Source: Methanomassiliicoccaceae archaeon UBA328 (GTDB lineage Archaea > Thermoplasmatota > Thermoplasmata > Methanomassiliicoccales > Methanomethylophilaceae). From it: 16,239 nt of DNA. Under the pieces are notes generated by a model. The model was not told where the DNA came from and did not search any database. It was given only the letters and a program-made list of their open reading frames with translations. Position numbers and translations under genes: made by a program. Below, piece by piece: positions 8,002-14,378 of this stretch. The stretch lies in the NCBI GenBank assembly GCA_002506905.1, contig DAYM01000005.1, positions 28,567 through 44,805 of the forward strand. The letters are read 5' to 3'. The number at the start of each line of letters is the position of its first letter. The stretch's first letter is position 1.

Positions 8002-9529
8002 GGTCTTTCGCCATATACGGCGCTTCGAAATGATATCCGTGCGTCGCATAATATGCTCTCACACCGACACCGCTGGTGACCCTGATCCTCTTGCAGCCTT
8101 CCTTCTTCGCGACGGATTCGGCTTCGGCCAGCAATTCCCCGCCGAATCCTCTGTGCTGCCAATCCTCGCCTGCGACACCTATCGAGGTTATCTTTCCGAA
8201 GACCTTCAGCTCGCGGATTGTCGCCATCTCGGAACCGTCCGTCCTCAGACGGACGTATCCTATCAGCGAATCCTCGTATTCCAACGCGATGAAACGCTCC
8301 GTACCGCCGCTGGCCTCATATTCCGTGGTCTTCATTCCGACCTCGGATATGTCTTCCAGAACGGCTCCGGTATGACCTACCTCGCGACATCTGATGCATC
8401 TGCACTGCATGCCGTTCTCGGCCATATGCTGCTGGACCAGCTGCCTTATGTTCGACTTCAGTATCCCGCATGCGATCTGCGGAACGGGAATGTCTCTCTG
8501 GATCCTCTGGATACGCACATATTCCGGAACATACGCCTTCATCTGCGAAAGCAGTTCCACCGCAGTATCCACATCCAGCGGAGTGTAATCGCCGGCCTTC
8601 CACCAATCGTAGAGTTTTGTACCTGCCACCACCAGAGTGGGATAGAATTTCAGCATGTCCGGCCTGAAATCGGGATCGTCGAACACACGTTTGAAACATT
8701 TCAGATCGTTCTCCGGCGACGAACCGGGAAGTCCGGGCATGATATGATAGCAGACCTTCAGACCGTGATCCTTGCATTCTTTGGTCGATTCGATGACGGC
8801 GGCTATGCCGTGTCCGCGCTCCACACCCTCGAGGACCTTGTCATCCAGGATCTGCACCCCCAATTCGACCCTTGTGGCGCCGAGTCTCATCGCCGCCTCT
8901 ATCTGATCGTTCAGGAACACATCGGGACGGGTCTCCACTGTCAGTCCGATGCACCTGTGCGCAGCGGTCTCGTTGATCTTCTGAGCCTCTTCCACGGTCT
9001 CGGACACGCAGCCGTTCATAGCGTCGAAACATCTGCGGACGAACCATTCCTGATAATCCCACTCACGGGATGTGAAGGTGCCTCCCATTATGATCAGGTC
9101 GATCTTATCGGTCTTGTGGCCGATAGCCGTAAGCTGTGTTATCCTGTCTGTCACCTGGTCGAAGGGATCGAAAGCGTTCCTCTCTGCACGTCTGGCCGCA
9201 GGTTCCTTTCCGGTATATGACTGGGGGGAGCCGTTGTCGACGCCTCCGGGACAGTAGGCGCATTTTCCGTGAGGACACGGATACGGCGATGTCATCACCG
9301 CAACGACCGCCACGCCGCTGCCCGTCCTCATGGGTTTCTTGATGAGGAAGGGTTCCAAAAGTTTCCTGTCCTCGGGAGAGACGTCTGCCAGGATCTCCGA
9401 ATTGGGCGGGATGTTCTCCAGGCCCATCTTATGGCATAATTTCAATTTGAATCTTTGAAGATCGTCACGATCGGTCACAGTACCGTTCTTCACGGCTTCG
9501 ATGACGAGCGCATTGTATTCCGATGACAT
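7994..9529 (-). CDS. elp3: Elp3-type tRNA uridine-34 carboxymethyl synthase (radical SAM/acetyltransferase)
   Basis: Archaeal Elp3, 511 residues, which uses acetyl-CoA and a SAM radical to start carboxymethyl-type modification of wobble U34 in tRNA. The radical-SAM cluster motif CPHGKCAYC is at C85, C90 and C93, followed by the barrel. The conserved linker CRCIRCREVG is near residue 375. The C-terminal GNAT domain has ELKVFG...SIGVAGE and the acetyl-CoA loop QHRGFGG starting at residue 458. Length is normal. The ATG at 9529 lies 9 bases after the stop of a winged-helix gene, so the two are probably co-transcribed, but no strong Shine-Dalgarno is visible. The 3' end overlaps the convergent PRC-barrel gene by 8 bases. 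Confidence 0.96.
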   Translation of the reverse strand: MSSEYNALVIEAVKNGTVTDRDDLQRFKLKLCHKMGLENIPPNSEILADVSPEDRKLLEPFLIKKPMRTGSGVAVVAVMTSPYPCPHGKCAYCPGGVDNGSPQSYTGKEPAARRAERNAFDPFDQVTDRITQLTAIGHKTDKIDLIIMGGTFTSREWDYQEWFVRRCFDAMNGCVSETVEEAQKINETAAHRCIGLTVETRPDVFLNDQIEAAMRLGATRVELGVQILDDKVLEGVERGHGIAAVIESTKECKDHGLKVCYHIMPGLPGSSPENDLKCFKRVFDDPDFRPDMLKFYPTLVVAGTKLYDWWKAGDYTPLDVDTAVELLSQMKAYVPEYVRIQRIQRDIPVPQIACGILKSNIRQLVQQHMAENGMQCRCIRCREVGHTGAVLEDISEVGMKTTEYEASGGTERFIALEYEDSLIGYVRLRTDGSEMATIRELKVFGKITSIGVAGEDWQHRGFGGELLAEAESVAKKEGCKRIRVTSGVGVRAYYATHGYHFEAPYMAKDLN

Positions 9530-9538
9530 ACTGTCAGC

Positions 9539-9961
9539 TCATTCCTTCTGAGCTTTGGCCAGTGCCTGGAAATGCTCGACCGTCTTCCTGTAATTCTCCA
9601 TCGCCATGGATACGTTCGCCTCTGTGAAGCTCCATGCCTTTGCGAGATCGCCGTATCTCAGGCGGTATCCCTTCCTCATCGCACCGTCGAACTCGACGTC
9701 GACGCTTTCCAAAAGGTCCATCGACTTCAGTTTGTTGATGTGACGGTATATGGTGGGTTTGGTGGTATCCATAAGAGCTGCGAGTTCTTCGACCGCCCAT
9801 GCCTTGTTCGGATTGCCCATGAGGTAATCCATGAAAAGACGGTATGGGACGCTGTCGCGAATGCTTGTGGCCGATGTCTTCGGATCGTAACCCTTGGGAA
9901 TGTATCCTATTTGGATCAAAAATGTCTCCGCAACGACGTTGATGTCGGTAACGGCATTCAT
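9539..9961 (-). CDS. winged-helix transcriptional regulator upstream of elp3
   Basis: A 140-residue protein with a winged helix-turn-helix at about residues 40-105. The recognition part reads WAVEELAALMDTTKPTIYRHINKL and the wing is FDGAMRKGYRLR. A helical, probably dimerising tail follows (110-140). The 40-residue N-terminal extension has no recognised motif. The ATG at 9961 is the first in frame; a second ATG four bases later is out of frame. The gene is followed after 9 bases by elp3. Its target is unknown; autoregulation of the pair is possible. It resembles archaeal ArsR/MarR-like single-domain regulators, but I cannot name a specific family. Confidence 0.8.
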   Translation of the reverse strand: MNAVTDINVVAETFLIQIGYIPKGYDPKTSATSIRDSVPYRLFMDYLMGNPNKAWAVEELAALMDTTKPTIYRHINKLKSMDLLESVDVEFDGAMRKGYRLRYGDLAKAWSFTEANVSMAMENYRKTVEHFQALAKAQKE

Positions 9962-10033
9962 TGGGGTATTGCTAACGACCTGTAATTCGAACAGTTTAAC
10001 AGCTCCGCTTAATACATGATAAGAATTAAGGTG

Positions 10034-10046
10034 CTATATTAATTTC
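10034..10046 (-). promoter_or_regulatory. BRE/TATA candidate for the winged-helix-elp3 unit
   Basis: The minus strand reads GAAATTAATATAG, with a purine-rich BRE-like GAAA and a TATA-like TTAATATAG. It would start transcription near 10010 and give a leader of about 50 nt. Weaker candidates closer to the gene (TGTATTAAGC at 10006-10015 and GTTAAAC near 9995-10001) also exist. Confidence 0.4.
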
Positions 10047-10070
10047 TATCGGGCAGAGCGAAAATATCGA

Positions 10071-10580
10071 TCAGATCAGGTTCTTGACAGCTTCCAAAGC
10101 ATCCATTACGCTGTTGTACGGAATGATCGGGGAAACGGGTATGGAAATGATCTTTTCGACCGTGGGGGCGATGATCGGAGCGCATATGATCGCCACCGCA
10201 CCGTCGCGTTCCGCACGGACGGCCGCTATGATGGCATCCTCCACCGTACCGATGGCATACTCCCTGACCGCGATATCCCTTCCCTGGACATTCGTCGTCT
10301 TCGGCATACCTTCCATGAATCTCGGAGATGCGATGATCGCGACGAAGTTCTGCTCGTCCGCGTACAATGATTTCAGGACCTTGATTATCTGACGCACCGT
10401 ACGCAGATTGGGCTCACGTTTCTCCTCCAGGATCTTGTACATCGTGCTTTGAGATATTCCGGATATCTGACAGAATTCGCTGAGGGACATCTCCAATTCC
10501 TCGTTCAGGATGTTCCTGAATGACTTTTGGAAACCGCCCTCTTCCCTGAGCATACTTGAAATAAGGTCCTCGACGGTCAT
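10071..10580 (-). CDS. XRE-type helix-turn-helix regulator with C-terminal alpha/beta domain
   Basis: A 169-residue protein. An XRE-like helix-turn-helix covers about residues 26-72 (MSLSEFCQISGISQSTMYKILEE, then PNLRTVRQIIKVL). It is followed by a compact alternating strand/helix domain (80-169) with FVAIIASP, a helical segment DAIIAAVRAERDGAVAIIC and a hydrophobic end, possibly a ligand-sensing module. The start at 10580 is chosen because AGGTGA stands four bases before it and it overlaps the trxB stop as ATGA; a longer reading from 10649 would lie inside trxB. Being coupled to the thioredoxin-reductase gene suggests redox- or metabolite-linked control. Known archaeal HTH proteins of this shape exist, but I cannot assign a function. 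Confidence 0.8.
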   Translation of the reverse strand: MTVEDLISSMLREEGGFQKSFRNILNEELEMSLSEFCQISGISQSTMYKILEEKREPNLRTVRQIIKVLKSLYADEQNFVAIIASPRFMEGMPKTTNVQGRDIAVREYAIGTVEDAIIAAVRAERDGAVAIICAPIIAPTVEKIISIPVSPIIPYNSVMDALEAVKNLI

Positions 10581-11461
10581 TTCTTCACCTTCTCTGCCGC
10601 AGCCATACCGGCGATATTGCCTTCGCCGACAGCCTTTGCGACCTGCCACGGCCTTCCGGTGACATCACCGCACGCGTACACGCCGTCGAGTTCCGACTTG
10701 CAGTTGCGGTCCACTTTGATAGTGTCGTCCATCTCGGGCATGATGTCCAGGTCCATAGCGAGATCCGCAGAGGACCTTCCGCCCAGTTCTATGAACACGC
10801 CCCTGACGGCAACACCCCTGCCGTCCTTCATGACGGCGGACGATACTTTTCCGTCCTCTGCCAGGATCTCGGCGGGGAAACCTTCCAGCATCCTGACGCC
10901 TGCGTCCTTCACCTTCGCGGCCAACGACGCATCGATGTCCGCCTTTTCCGCAGACCAATACACTTCGGAAGCATATTTTGTCATCAGTACGGCAGATTCG
11001 GCGGCTTCGGATTCGTTACCGACTATCATGACCGGCACCCCTTTGTAGAAATTGCAGTCGCAGGAGGCGCAGTAACTGACGCCTTTTCCCAAAAATTCCT
11101 TCTCGCCGGGAACGCCCAGTTTCTTTCTGGATATCCCGGTCGCAAGGATAACGGCTCTGCAGGAGACCGTGTCCCCCGATTCAAGGACGGCCTTGAAACC
11201 GTCTCCGTCCTTCATCAGGGAAGAAACATTCTGTCTGACCATGACCGCTCCGAACGATTCGGCCTGTTTGACACCGTTGGAGAGCAGCTGCTCGCCCCCG
11301 ATGACGCCGGGCGTGCCGAAGTAGTTCTCGATATGGGTCCCGACGAGCGCGCTGCCGGACTCTTTGCCGACAACGGTCACCCTGACCTTCTTCCTGGCCG
11401 CATGGATCGCTGCCTGCAATCCTGCCGGGCCCATACCGATGATCAGAACATCAGTTTCCAT
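10577..11461 (-). CDS. trxB: thioredoxin-reductase-like FAD flavoprotein lacking a recognisable NADPH site
   Basis: Low-molecular-weight thioredoxin reductase family, 294 residues. The FAD motif G9-M-G11-P-A-G14 opens the protein, the ATG motif (ILATGISRKKLGVPGE) is at about 105-120, and the redox centre is C131-A-S-C134, followed unusually by D-C136. The C-terminal FAD motif ACGDVTGRPWQVAKAVGEG is intact. In the second nucleotide domain the usual GGGxSA loop is replaced by G148-N-E-S-E-A153, and the HRRxxxR element that grips the NADPH 2'-phosphate is absent (YWSAEKAD). Family knowledge: Thermoplasma TrxR and the F420- or ferredoxin-dependent reductases also depart here. The gene follows trx by 5 bases, so thioredoxin is the likely partner; the electron donor is inferred not to be NADPH. 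Confidence 0.9.
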   Translation of the reverse strand: METDVLIIGMGPAGLQAAIHAARKKVRVTVVGKESGSALVGTHIENYFGTPGVIGGEQLLSNGVKQAESFGAVMVRQNVSSLMKDGDGFKAVLESGDTVSCRAVILATGISRKKLGVPGEKEFLGKGVSYCASCDCNFYKGVPVMIVGNESEAAESAVLMTKYASEVYWSAEKADIDASLAAKVKDAGVRMLEGFPAEILAEDGKVSSAVMKDGRGVAVRGVFIELGGRSSADLAMDLDIMPEMDDTIKVDRNCKSELDGVYACGDVTGRPWQVAKAVGEGNIAGMAAAEKVKK

Positions 11462-11466
11462 GAATC

Positions 11467-11778
11467 TCAGATCGTGTTGAGGTATTCGATGATGCTCTCT
11501 TTGGGCCTGAGACCGACGAGCTCGTCTACGAGGACCTTGTCCTTGAAGATGAGAAGCGTAGGAATAGCGTTGATGGAGAACCTTGCTGCGATGGCGTTGT
11601 TGTCATCCGTGTTGAGCTTCGCGACACCGACCTTGCCGGCAAGTTCCGTCGAAAGTTCCTCGATTATGGACCCCATTCTTCTGCAGGGTCCGCACCAAGG
11701 TGCCCAACAATCGACTATTGCGATCTTGTTGTCCTCTACGAATTTGTCGAAATTATCGGCGTTAAGTTCTGTGACCAT
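11467..11778 (-). CDS. trxA: thioredoxin
   Basis: Thioredoxin, 103 residues, a cytosolic dithiol-disulfide carrier. The active site W28-C29-G30-P31-C32 is canonical (VDCWAPWCGPCRRM), the cis-proline loop reads INAIPTLLIF, and the C-terminal helix ends EYLNTI. The start at 11778 is preferred over an in-frame codon at 11805 because AGGTGA (11784-11789) stands five bases upstream of it and family members begin close to this point. It is the first gene of a trx-trxB-XRE regulator operon. The promoter region is shared with the divergent PRC-barrel gene. Confidence 0.96.
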   Translation of the reverse strand: MVTELNADNFDKFVEDNKIAIVDCWAPWCGPCRRMGSIIEELSTELAGKVGVAKLNTDDNNAIAARFSINAIPTLLIFKDKVLVDELVGLRPKESIIEYLNTI

Positions 11779-11810
11779 TACATTCACCTGAACAGCGATG
11801 TTCATACAGG

Positions 11811-11820
11811 GTTAAATAGC
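11811..11820. promoter_or_regulatory. shared TATA region between divergent trx and PRC-barrel genes
   Basis: GTTAAATAGC (plus) / GCTATTTAAC (minus) works as a TATA box in both directions. On the plus strand it is centred about 27 bases before the ATG at 11843, predicting a leaderless PRC-barrel mRNA. On the minus strand it is 33-42 bases before the trx ATG, predicting a leader of about 10 nt that still contains the AGGTGA. Confidence 0.55.
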
Positions 11821-11842
11821 TTTATTCTCATTATTATGATTA

Positions 11843-12094
11843 ATGCTAGATACCGTCAGCGGTCTGAAAGGCCTGGAGATCTACGCCCCCAACGGGATTT
11901 TCGTGGGAGTCGTTGACGAGGTCATAATGAACATTCCCGAAATGTGCGTGGACGGACTGTTCGTCAAGAATGTGAATCCGGTGCTGGCAGAGAAGAATGT
12001 CAGCATATCCATCCCTTACAGATGGGTCATGAGCGTGGGAGATGTCATCCTTCTGAATGCATTCCCCGAGAAAAGGATAGTTGCCGGCGATTAA
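11843..12094 (+). CDS. small PRC-barrel domain protein (second copy type)
   Basis: An 83-residue single PRC-barrel protein of the type widespread in methanogens. It shows GLEIYAPNGIFVGVVDEVIMNI (about 11-32), DGLFVKNV, then IPYRWVMSVGDVILLNAFPEK (about 57-77), a more typical archaeal version than the one at 7762. The ATG has no Shine-Dalgarno before it and the TATA-like element sits about 27 bases upstream, so the mRNA is probably leaderless. The stop TAA overlaps by four bases with the stop of the convergent HD-domain gene. Function unknown; roles in RNA metabolism or cell division have been proposed for PRC barrels in general. Confidence 0.85.
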   Translation: MLDTVSGLKGLEIYAPNGIFVGVVDEVIMNIPEMCVDGLFVKNVNPVLAEKNVSISIPYRWVMSVGDVILLNAFPEKRIVAGD

Positions 12095-12660
12095 TCGATG
12101 CACTTGAGCTTCGGATACTCGCCGAGGATGTCCACCATGACATCGAGGTCCATCCCGTACAGTTTGGATAATTCCCAATGAAGCGCTTCGATCCTGTCCG
12201 CGCCGCGGTCCGCTCCCTTGTTCCTCAGCTTTTCCACCGAGTGCCTGTGCGTGACCACCTTGTTATCGCTGACCAGATTGTCGGCATGAGCGACGATCTT
12301 CTCTTCCAGGGTCTTCGGCATATAGTCTCCCGGAGGAAGCTGAAGTTCCCTCACATCCTCCTTGTCCAGACCTGCGCCGGTGTGCTTCCTGACGATCTCG
12401 ACGACCGCGTTCGGAAGACCGTATCCTTTGACGATGTCCGCACCGATGGATGCGTGGAGAATGGAATGGTCGACAGACCTTCCGATATCATGGAGAAGCG
12501 CTCCCGCGATGACCAGCTGAACATCCGCATTGCTGATGCCTTTCGCTATCTCCTCGGCGACCGCTCTCACGGTGCAGCAATGGACGATCACGCGCCTCTT
12601 GCACCCTGCGCGATACAGGAGATCGACGCACTCGGTATCATTCGGAATTCTTGTTGACAA
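12091..12660 (-). CDS. HD-domain protein, predicted metal-dependent phosphohydrolase
   Basis: A 189-residue HD-superfamily protein of the archaeal HDIG type. Candidate metal ligands are H27, the H57-D58 pair in LLHDIG, H65/H69, H93 and D127 (AHADNL), so the full HD set is present. The substrate is unknown; family members cleave phosphate esters of nucleotides or RNA. The start is TTG at 12660, preceded by GGGGGA with a 7-nt spacer, and it overlaps the end of trm56 by 23 bases. No ATG is available before the first conserved histidine. The N-terminal RIPNDTECVDLLYRAGC matches the usual start of this family. It is the last gene of a regulator-trm56-HD operon, suggesting a nucleotide or tRNA-related role (inference). 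Confidence 0.85.
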   Translation of the reverse strand: MSTRIPNDTECVDLLYRAGCKRRVIVHCCTVRAVAEEIAKGISNADVQLVIAGALLHDIGRSVDHSILHASIGADIVKGYGLPNAVVEIVRKHTGAGLDKEDVRELQLPPGDYMPKTLEEKIVAHADNLVSDNKVVTHRHSVEKLRNKGADRGADRIEALHWELSKLYGMDLDVMVDILGEYPKLKCID

Positions 12661-13159
12661 CGGTCTTCCCCCTTTCGTTAGGAACGACGGTCATCATACC
12701 GTCACGATCGGCATATAATGCCTTTCCCTCGGTGAAACGGTCCAGGAAGATCGCCAATGCGGCTATCTCGGAGTGAGGCTGATTACCGACGGACACGTTG
12801 AAATCCGCACGTTCGTAGACCTCGAACGGGACCTTCTCGGCGCCCACGATGATCATGATATCCTCGTCGCGGGGGATCTTGGGCAGCGCCTCGTCGACCC
12901 TCTGGCCGTACATCGTCAGATGCACTATCTTGCCTTTGAAGTCCTTAGTGGCCTGTTTCCAGGTAACGCCGGTCTTTATCGTGTAATCTCCGCCGAACCT
13001 TTCAACGACGCTATGGATGTTCTCTTCCAGCTTCGGATCCTCGGTATCTACATAGATACCTTTGGCACCGAGTGCTCTGGAAGACAACGCAACATGTGTA
13101 GTAACACGTTTATCTCTCTCAGGACGGTGCCCGATACGCATAATCCAGATATCGGCCAT
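12638..13159 (-). CDS. tRNA (cytidine(56)-2'-O)-methyltransferase Trm56
   Basis: SPOUT-family methyltransferase, 173 residues, which methylates the ribose of C56 in the T loop of archaeal tRNAs using SAM. The N-terminal signature IMRIGHRPERDKRVTTHVALSSRA is nearly diagnostic. The C-terminal knot region IIVGAEKVPFEVYERADFNVSVGNQPHSEIAALAIFLDR is intact. The start at 13159 lies one base after the TAA of the upstream regulator; the reading from 13183 adds eight residues inside that gene and is disfavoured. The 3' end overlaps the HD-domain gene by 23 bases. Confidence 0.95.
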   Translation of the reverse strand: MADIWIMRIGHRPERDKRVTTHVALSSRALGAKGIYVDTEDPKLEENIHSVVERFGGDYTIKTGVTWKQATKDFKGKIVHLTMYGQRVDEALPKIPRDEDIMIIVGAEKVPFEVYERADFNVSVGNQPHSEIAALAIFLDRFTEGKALYADRDGMMTVVPNERGKTVVNKNSE

Positions 13160-13160
13160 C

Positions 13161-13661
13161 TTACTCTTCTCTGATGAGTTCAATCCTATGACCGCGGTAA
13201 TCCATCTTGACGGACCTGCGGACCAGACTCTTAAGCATCGTAGAGGACAAACCTAACGCCTCTGCGACGTCTCCCGAGAACTTTCCTTCCTTGCCGACCT
13301 GCTCGAGGATCTTGTTCTCGACAGCGGAATACTCTTCTTCGCCCATCATGGCCGCGGCAAGCACATCGCTTATCTCATAGACAGGCCATTGCGCATTGAT
13401 GTTGAAAGAAGTGTAGTAGGTATGGTAGGATTTCTCAGGGTAATTTCCATTGGTCGAAAGCCAGCGTGTCTCGACCAGTTTCATTTTCTCAAAGAAAATG
13501 ATAGCATCCCTGCCCTCCGGACCGAATTTTTTCTCGATCTCATCGGCAGTCTTCCATTCCAAGGTCACCTCTTTCAATACGTCCCTTTTTACCGGGGTGT
13601 CGACCGACCTGAGCATAGGCACAAGCTCGGACGGCTCATTGATGACCTTAATTCTGTTCAT
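13161..13661 (-). CDS. archaeal regulator with two helix-turn-helix regions, head of the trm56 operon
   Basis: A 166-residue protein with a first winged-helix region (about 12-85: SVDTPVKRDVLKEV, then KTADEIEKKFG and the wing PEKSYHTYYTSFNINAQ) and a second helix-turn-helix near the C-terminus (about 112-160: SAVENKILEQVG, SGDVAEALGLSSTMLKSLVRR). It resembles ArsR-like archaeal regulators and is not TFE, as it lacks TFE's zinc ribbon. The ATG at 13661 has no Shine-Dalgarno, but a strong TATA box ends 26 bases upstream, so translation is probably leaderless. trm56 follows after one base. Target genes are unknown. Confidence 0.8.
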   Translation of the reverse strand: MNRIKVINEPSELVPMLRSVDTPVKRDVLKEVTLEWKTADEIEKKFGPEGRDAIIFFEKMKLVETRWLSTNGNYPEKSYHTYYTSFNINAQWPVYEISDVLAAAMMGEEEYSAVENKILEQVGKEGKFSGDVAEALGLSSTMLKSLVRRSVKMDYRGHRIELIREE

Positions 13662-13686
13662 AGGACGTTAGCCATCGTTTCCTGCG

Positions 13687-13695
13687 TATATAAAA
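13687..13695 (-). promoter_or_regulatory. strong TATA box of the regulator-trm56-HD operon
   Basis: The minus strand reads TTTTATATA, a near-consensus archaeal TATA box. Its centre is about 30 bases before the ATG at 13661, so transcription should begin within a few bases of the start codon. Confidence 0.75.
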
Positions 13696-13738
13696 TCTCT
13701 TGCATTTTTTCGTCGGTTTTAAGTTCTTTTGGGAAGAG

Positions 13739-13747
13739 GTTTTATAA
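13739..13747 (+). promoter_or_regulatory. TATA box candidate for the 55-residue Cys protein gene
   Basis: GTTTTATAA on the plus strand. Normal spacing puts initiation very near the ATG at 13771, which would exclude the AGGAG at 13762-13766. An alternative TTTTAAG element near 13717 would keep that ribosome binding site in the leader. One of the two is likely used. Confidence 0.5.
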
Positions 13748-13770
13748 CTTCACTAGCATTCAGGAGTCCG

Positions 13771-13938
13771 ATGGCAAAAGAAAAACCTATGGAGCTCAGG
13801 TGGCAGTGCCTCAACTGCTACAAGGTCTACAAAGGCCCCGATGCGGAGCAGAAAGCTCTGGATTGCTGCGGTTCCTTCACTCAGGGATATTGGGTAAACT
13901 ACAGAAAATGGGGTACCCAGAAGTGGTACGGTCGCTGA
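13771..13938 (+). CDS. 55-residue cysteine-pair (zinc-ribbon-like) protein of unknown function
   Basis: I do not recognise a named family. The protein has 55 residues with C13-x2-C16 (WQCLNC) and a C32-C33 pair (DCCGSF), which could bind one zinc ion. It also has an aromatic, basic C-terminus (YWVNYRKWGTQKWYGR) suited to nucleic-acid contact. The start at 13771 is chosen because AGGAG (13762-13766) stands four bases upstream; a longer frame from 13729 would start upstream of the promoter. It is bounded by a TATA candidate upstream and a hairpin-plus-T terminator downstream, so it looks like a monocistronic real gene. It could be a small rubredoxin-like or zinc-ribbon protein. Confidence 0.7.
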   Translation: MAKEKPMELRWQCLNCYKVYKGPDAEQKALDCCGSFTQGYWVNYRKWGTQKWYGR

Positions 13939-13970
13939 AAAACGTACCGTCGTCACCTTCATAAAACCAA

Positions 13971-13992
13971 TGGCCCAGCTTGGGCTATTTTC
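13971..13992 (+). terminator. hairpin with T-rich tail after the 55-residue gene
   Basis: TGGCCCA (13971-13977) pairs with TGGGCTA (13981-13987), a 7-bp stem with one G-T wobble and a 3-nt loop. It is followed by TTTTCAATTTT. Placed 32 bases after the stop of the small Cys-protein gene and before the next promoter. Confidence 0.6.
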
Positions 13993-14017
13993 AATTTTCA
14001 CATCTTCAGACCAAGGG

Positions 14018-14027
14018 TTTTTTAATA
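14018..14027 (+). promoter_or_regulatory. TATA box of the winged-helix gene at 14049
   Basis: TTTTTTAATA on the plus strand is centred 26-27 bases before the ATG at 14049. This predicts a leaderless transcript and helps decide the start. Confidence 0.6.
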
Positions 14028-14048
14028 GATTATCGCAATCATCCCGTC

Positions 14049-14378
14049 ATGCAGGCGGAAGATCCCAAGATGTTTTCCAGGACCATGGAAGAAATGGACC
14101 TCATGGAAAGACACTTGGAAATGCTGAAGGTCACGAAGGAATACCAACCGGTCGGCATCATACGCCTTTCTGAGATCTTGAACGTTCCGAAACACAAAGT
14201 CCGCTATTCCCTGAGGCTTTTGGAGCAGGAAGGATTGATCGTTGCCACCTCGGAAGGCGCGATGGTCACCGACAAATACGATCAATTCATGAAGGAACTG
14301 TCGGAACATTTGGACAATTTGGAGGACCGCATATCGAAAATACGTGCCGGGATCCCCCAAACGAACGATAATCTTTAA
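14049..14378 (+). CDS. small winged-helix regulator with helical tail
   Basis: A 109-residue protein with a winged helix-turn-helix at about residues 23-76. The core reads EYQPVGIIRLSEILNVPKHKVRYSLRLLEQEGLI, with wing SEGAMVTD. A helical, possibly coiled-coil tail (78-100) would allow dimerisation. It resembles the short archaeal predicted regulators of the COG3388 type (from memory). The start at 14049 is preferred over 13980 because the TATA box at 14018-14027 lies at leaderless spacing and the extra residues would run through a terminator. The 3' end contains the promoter of the downstream tRNA-Asn. Regulatory targets are unknown. Confidence 0.8.
   Translation: MQAEDPKMFSRTMEEMDLMERHLEMLKVTKEYQPVGIIRLSEILNVPKHKVRYSLRLLEQEGLIVATSEGAMVTDKYDQFMKELSEHLDNLEDRISKIRAGIPQTNDNL

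Noticed and set aside
10580..10649. N-terminal extension of the XRE regulator by 23 residues
   Set aside because: It lies inside trxB, is Arg/Gly-rich shadow sequence, and the ATGA overlap with an AGGTGA site supports 10580.
13161..13661. Transcription factor E (TFE alpha) for the regulator at the head of the trm56 operon
   Set aside because: It lacks the C-terminal zinc ribbon and the TFE winged-helix sequence pattern; the two HTH regions fit ArsR-like archaeal regulators better.
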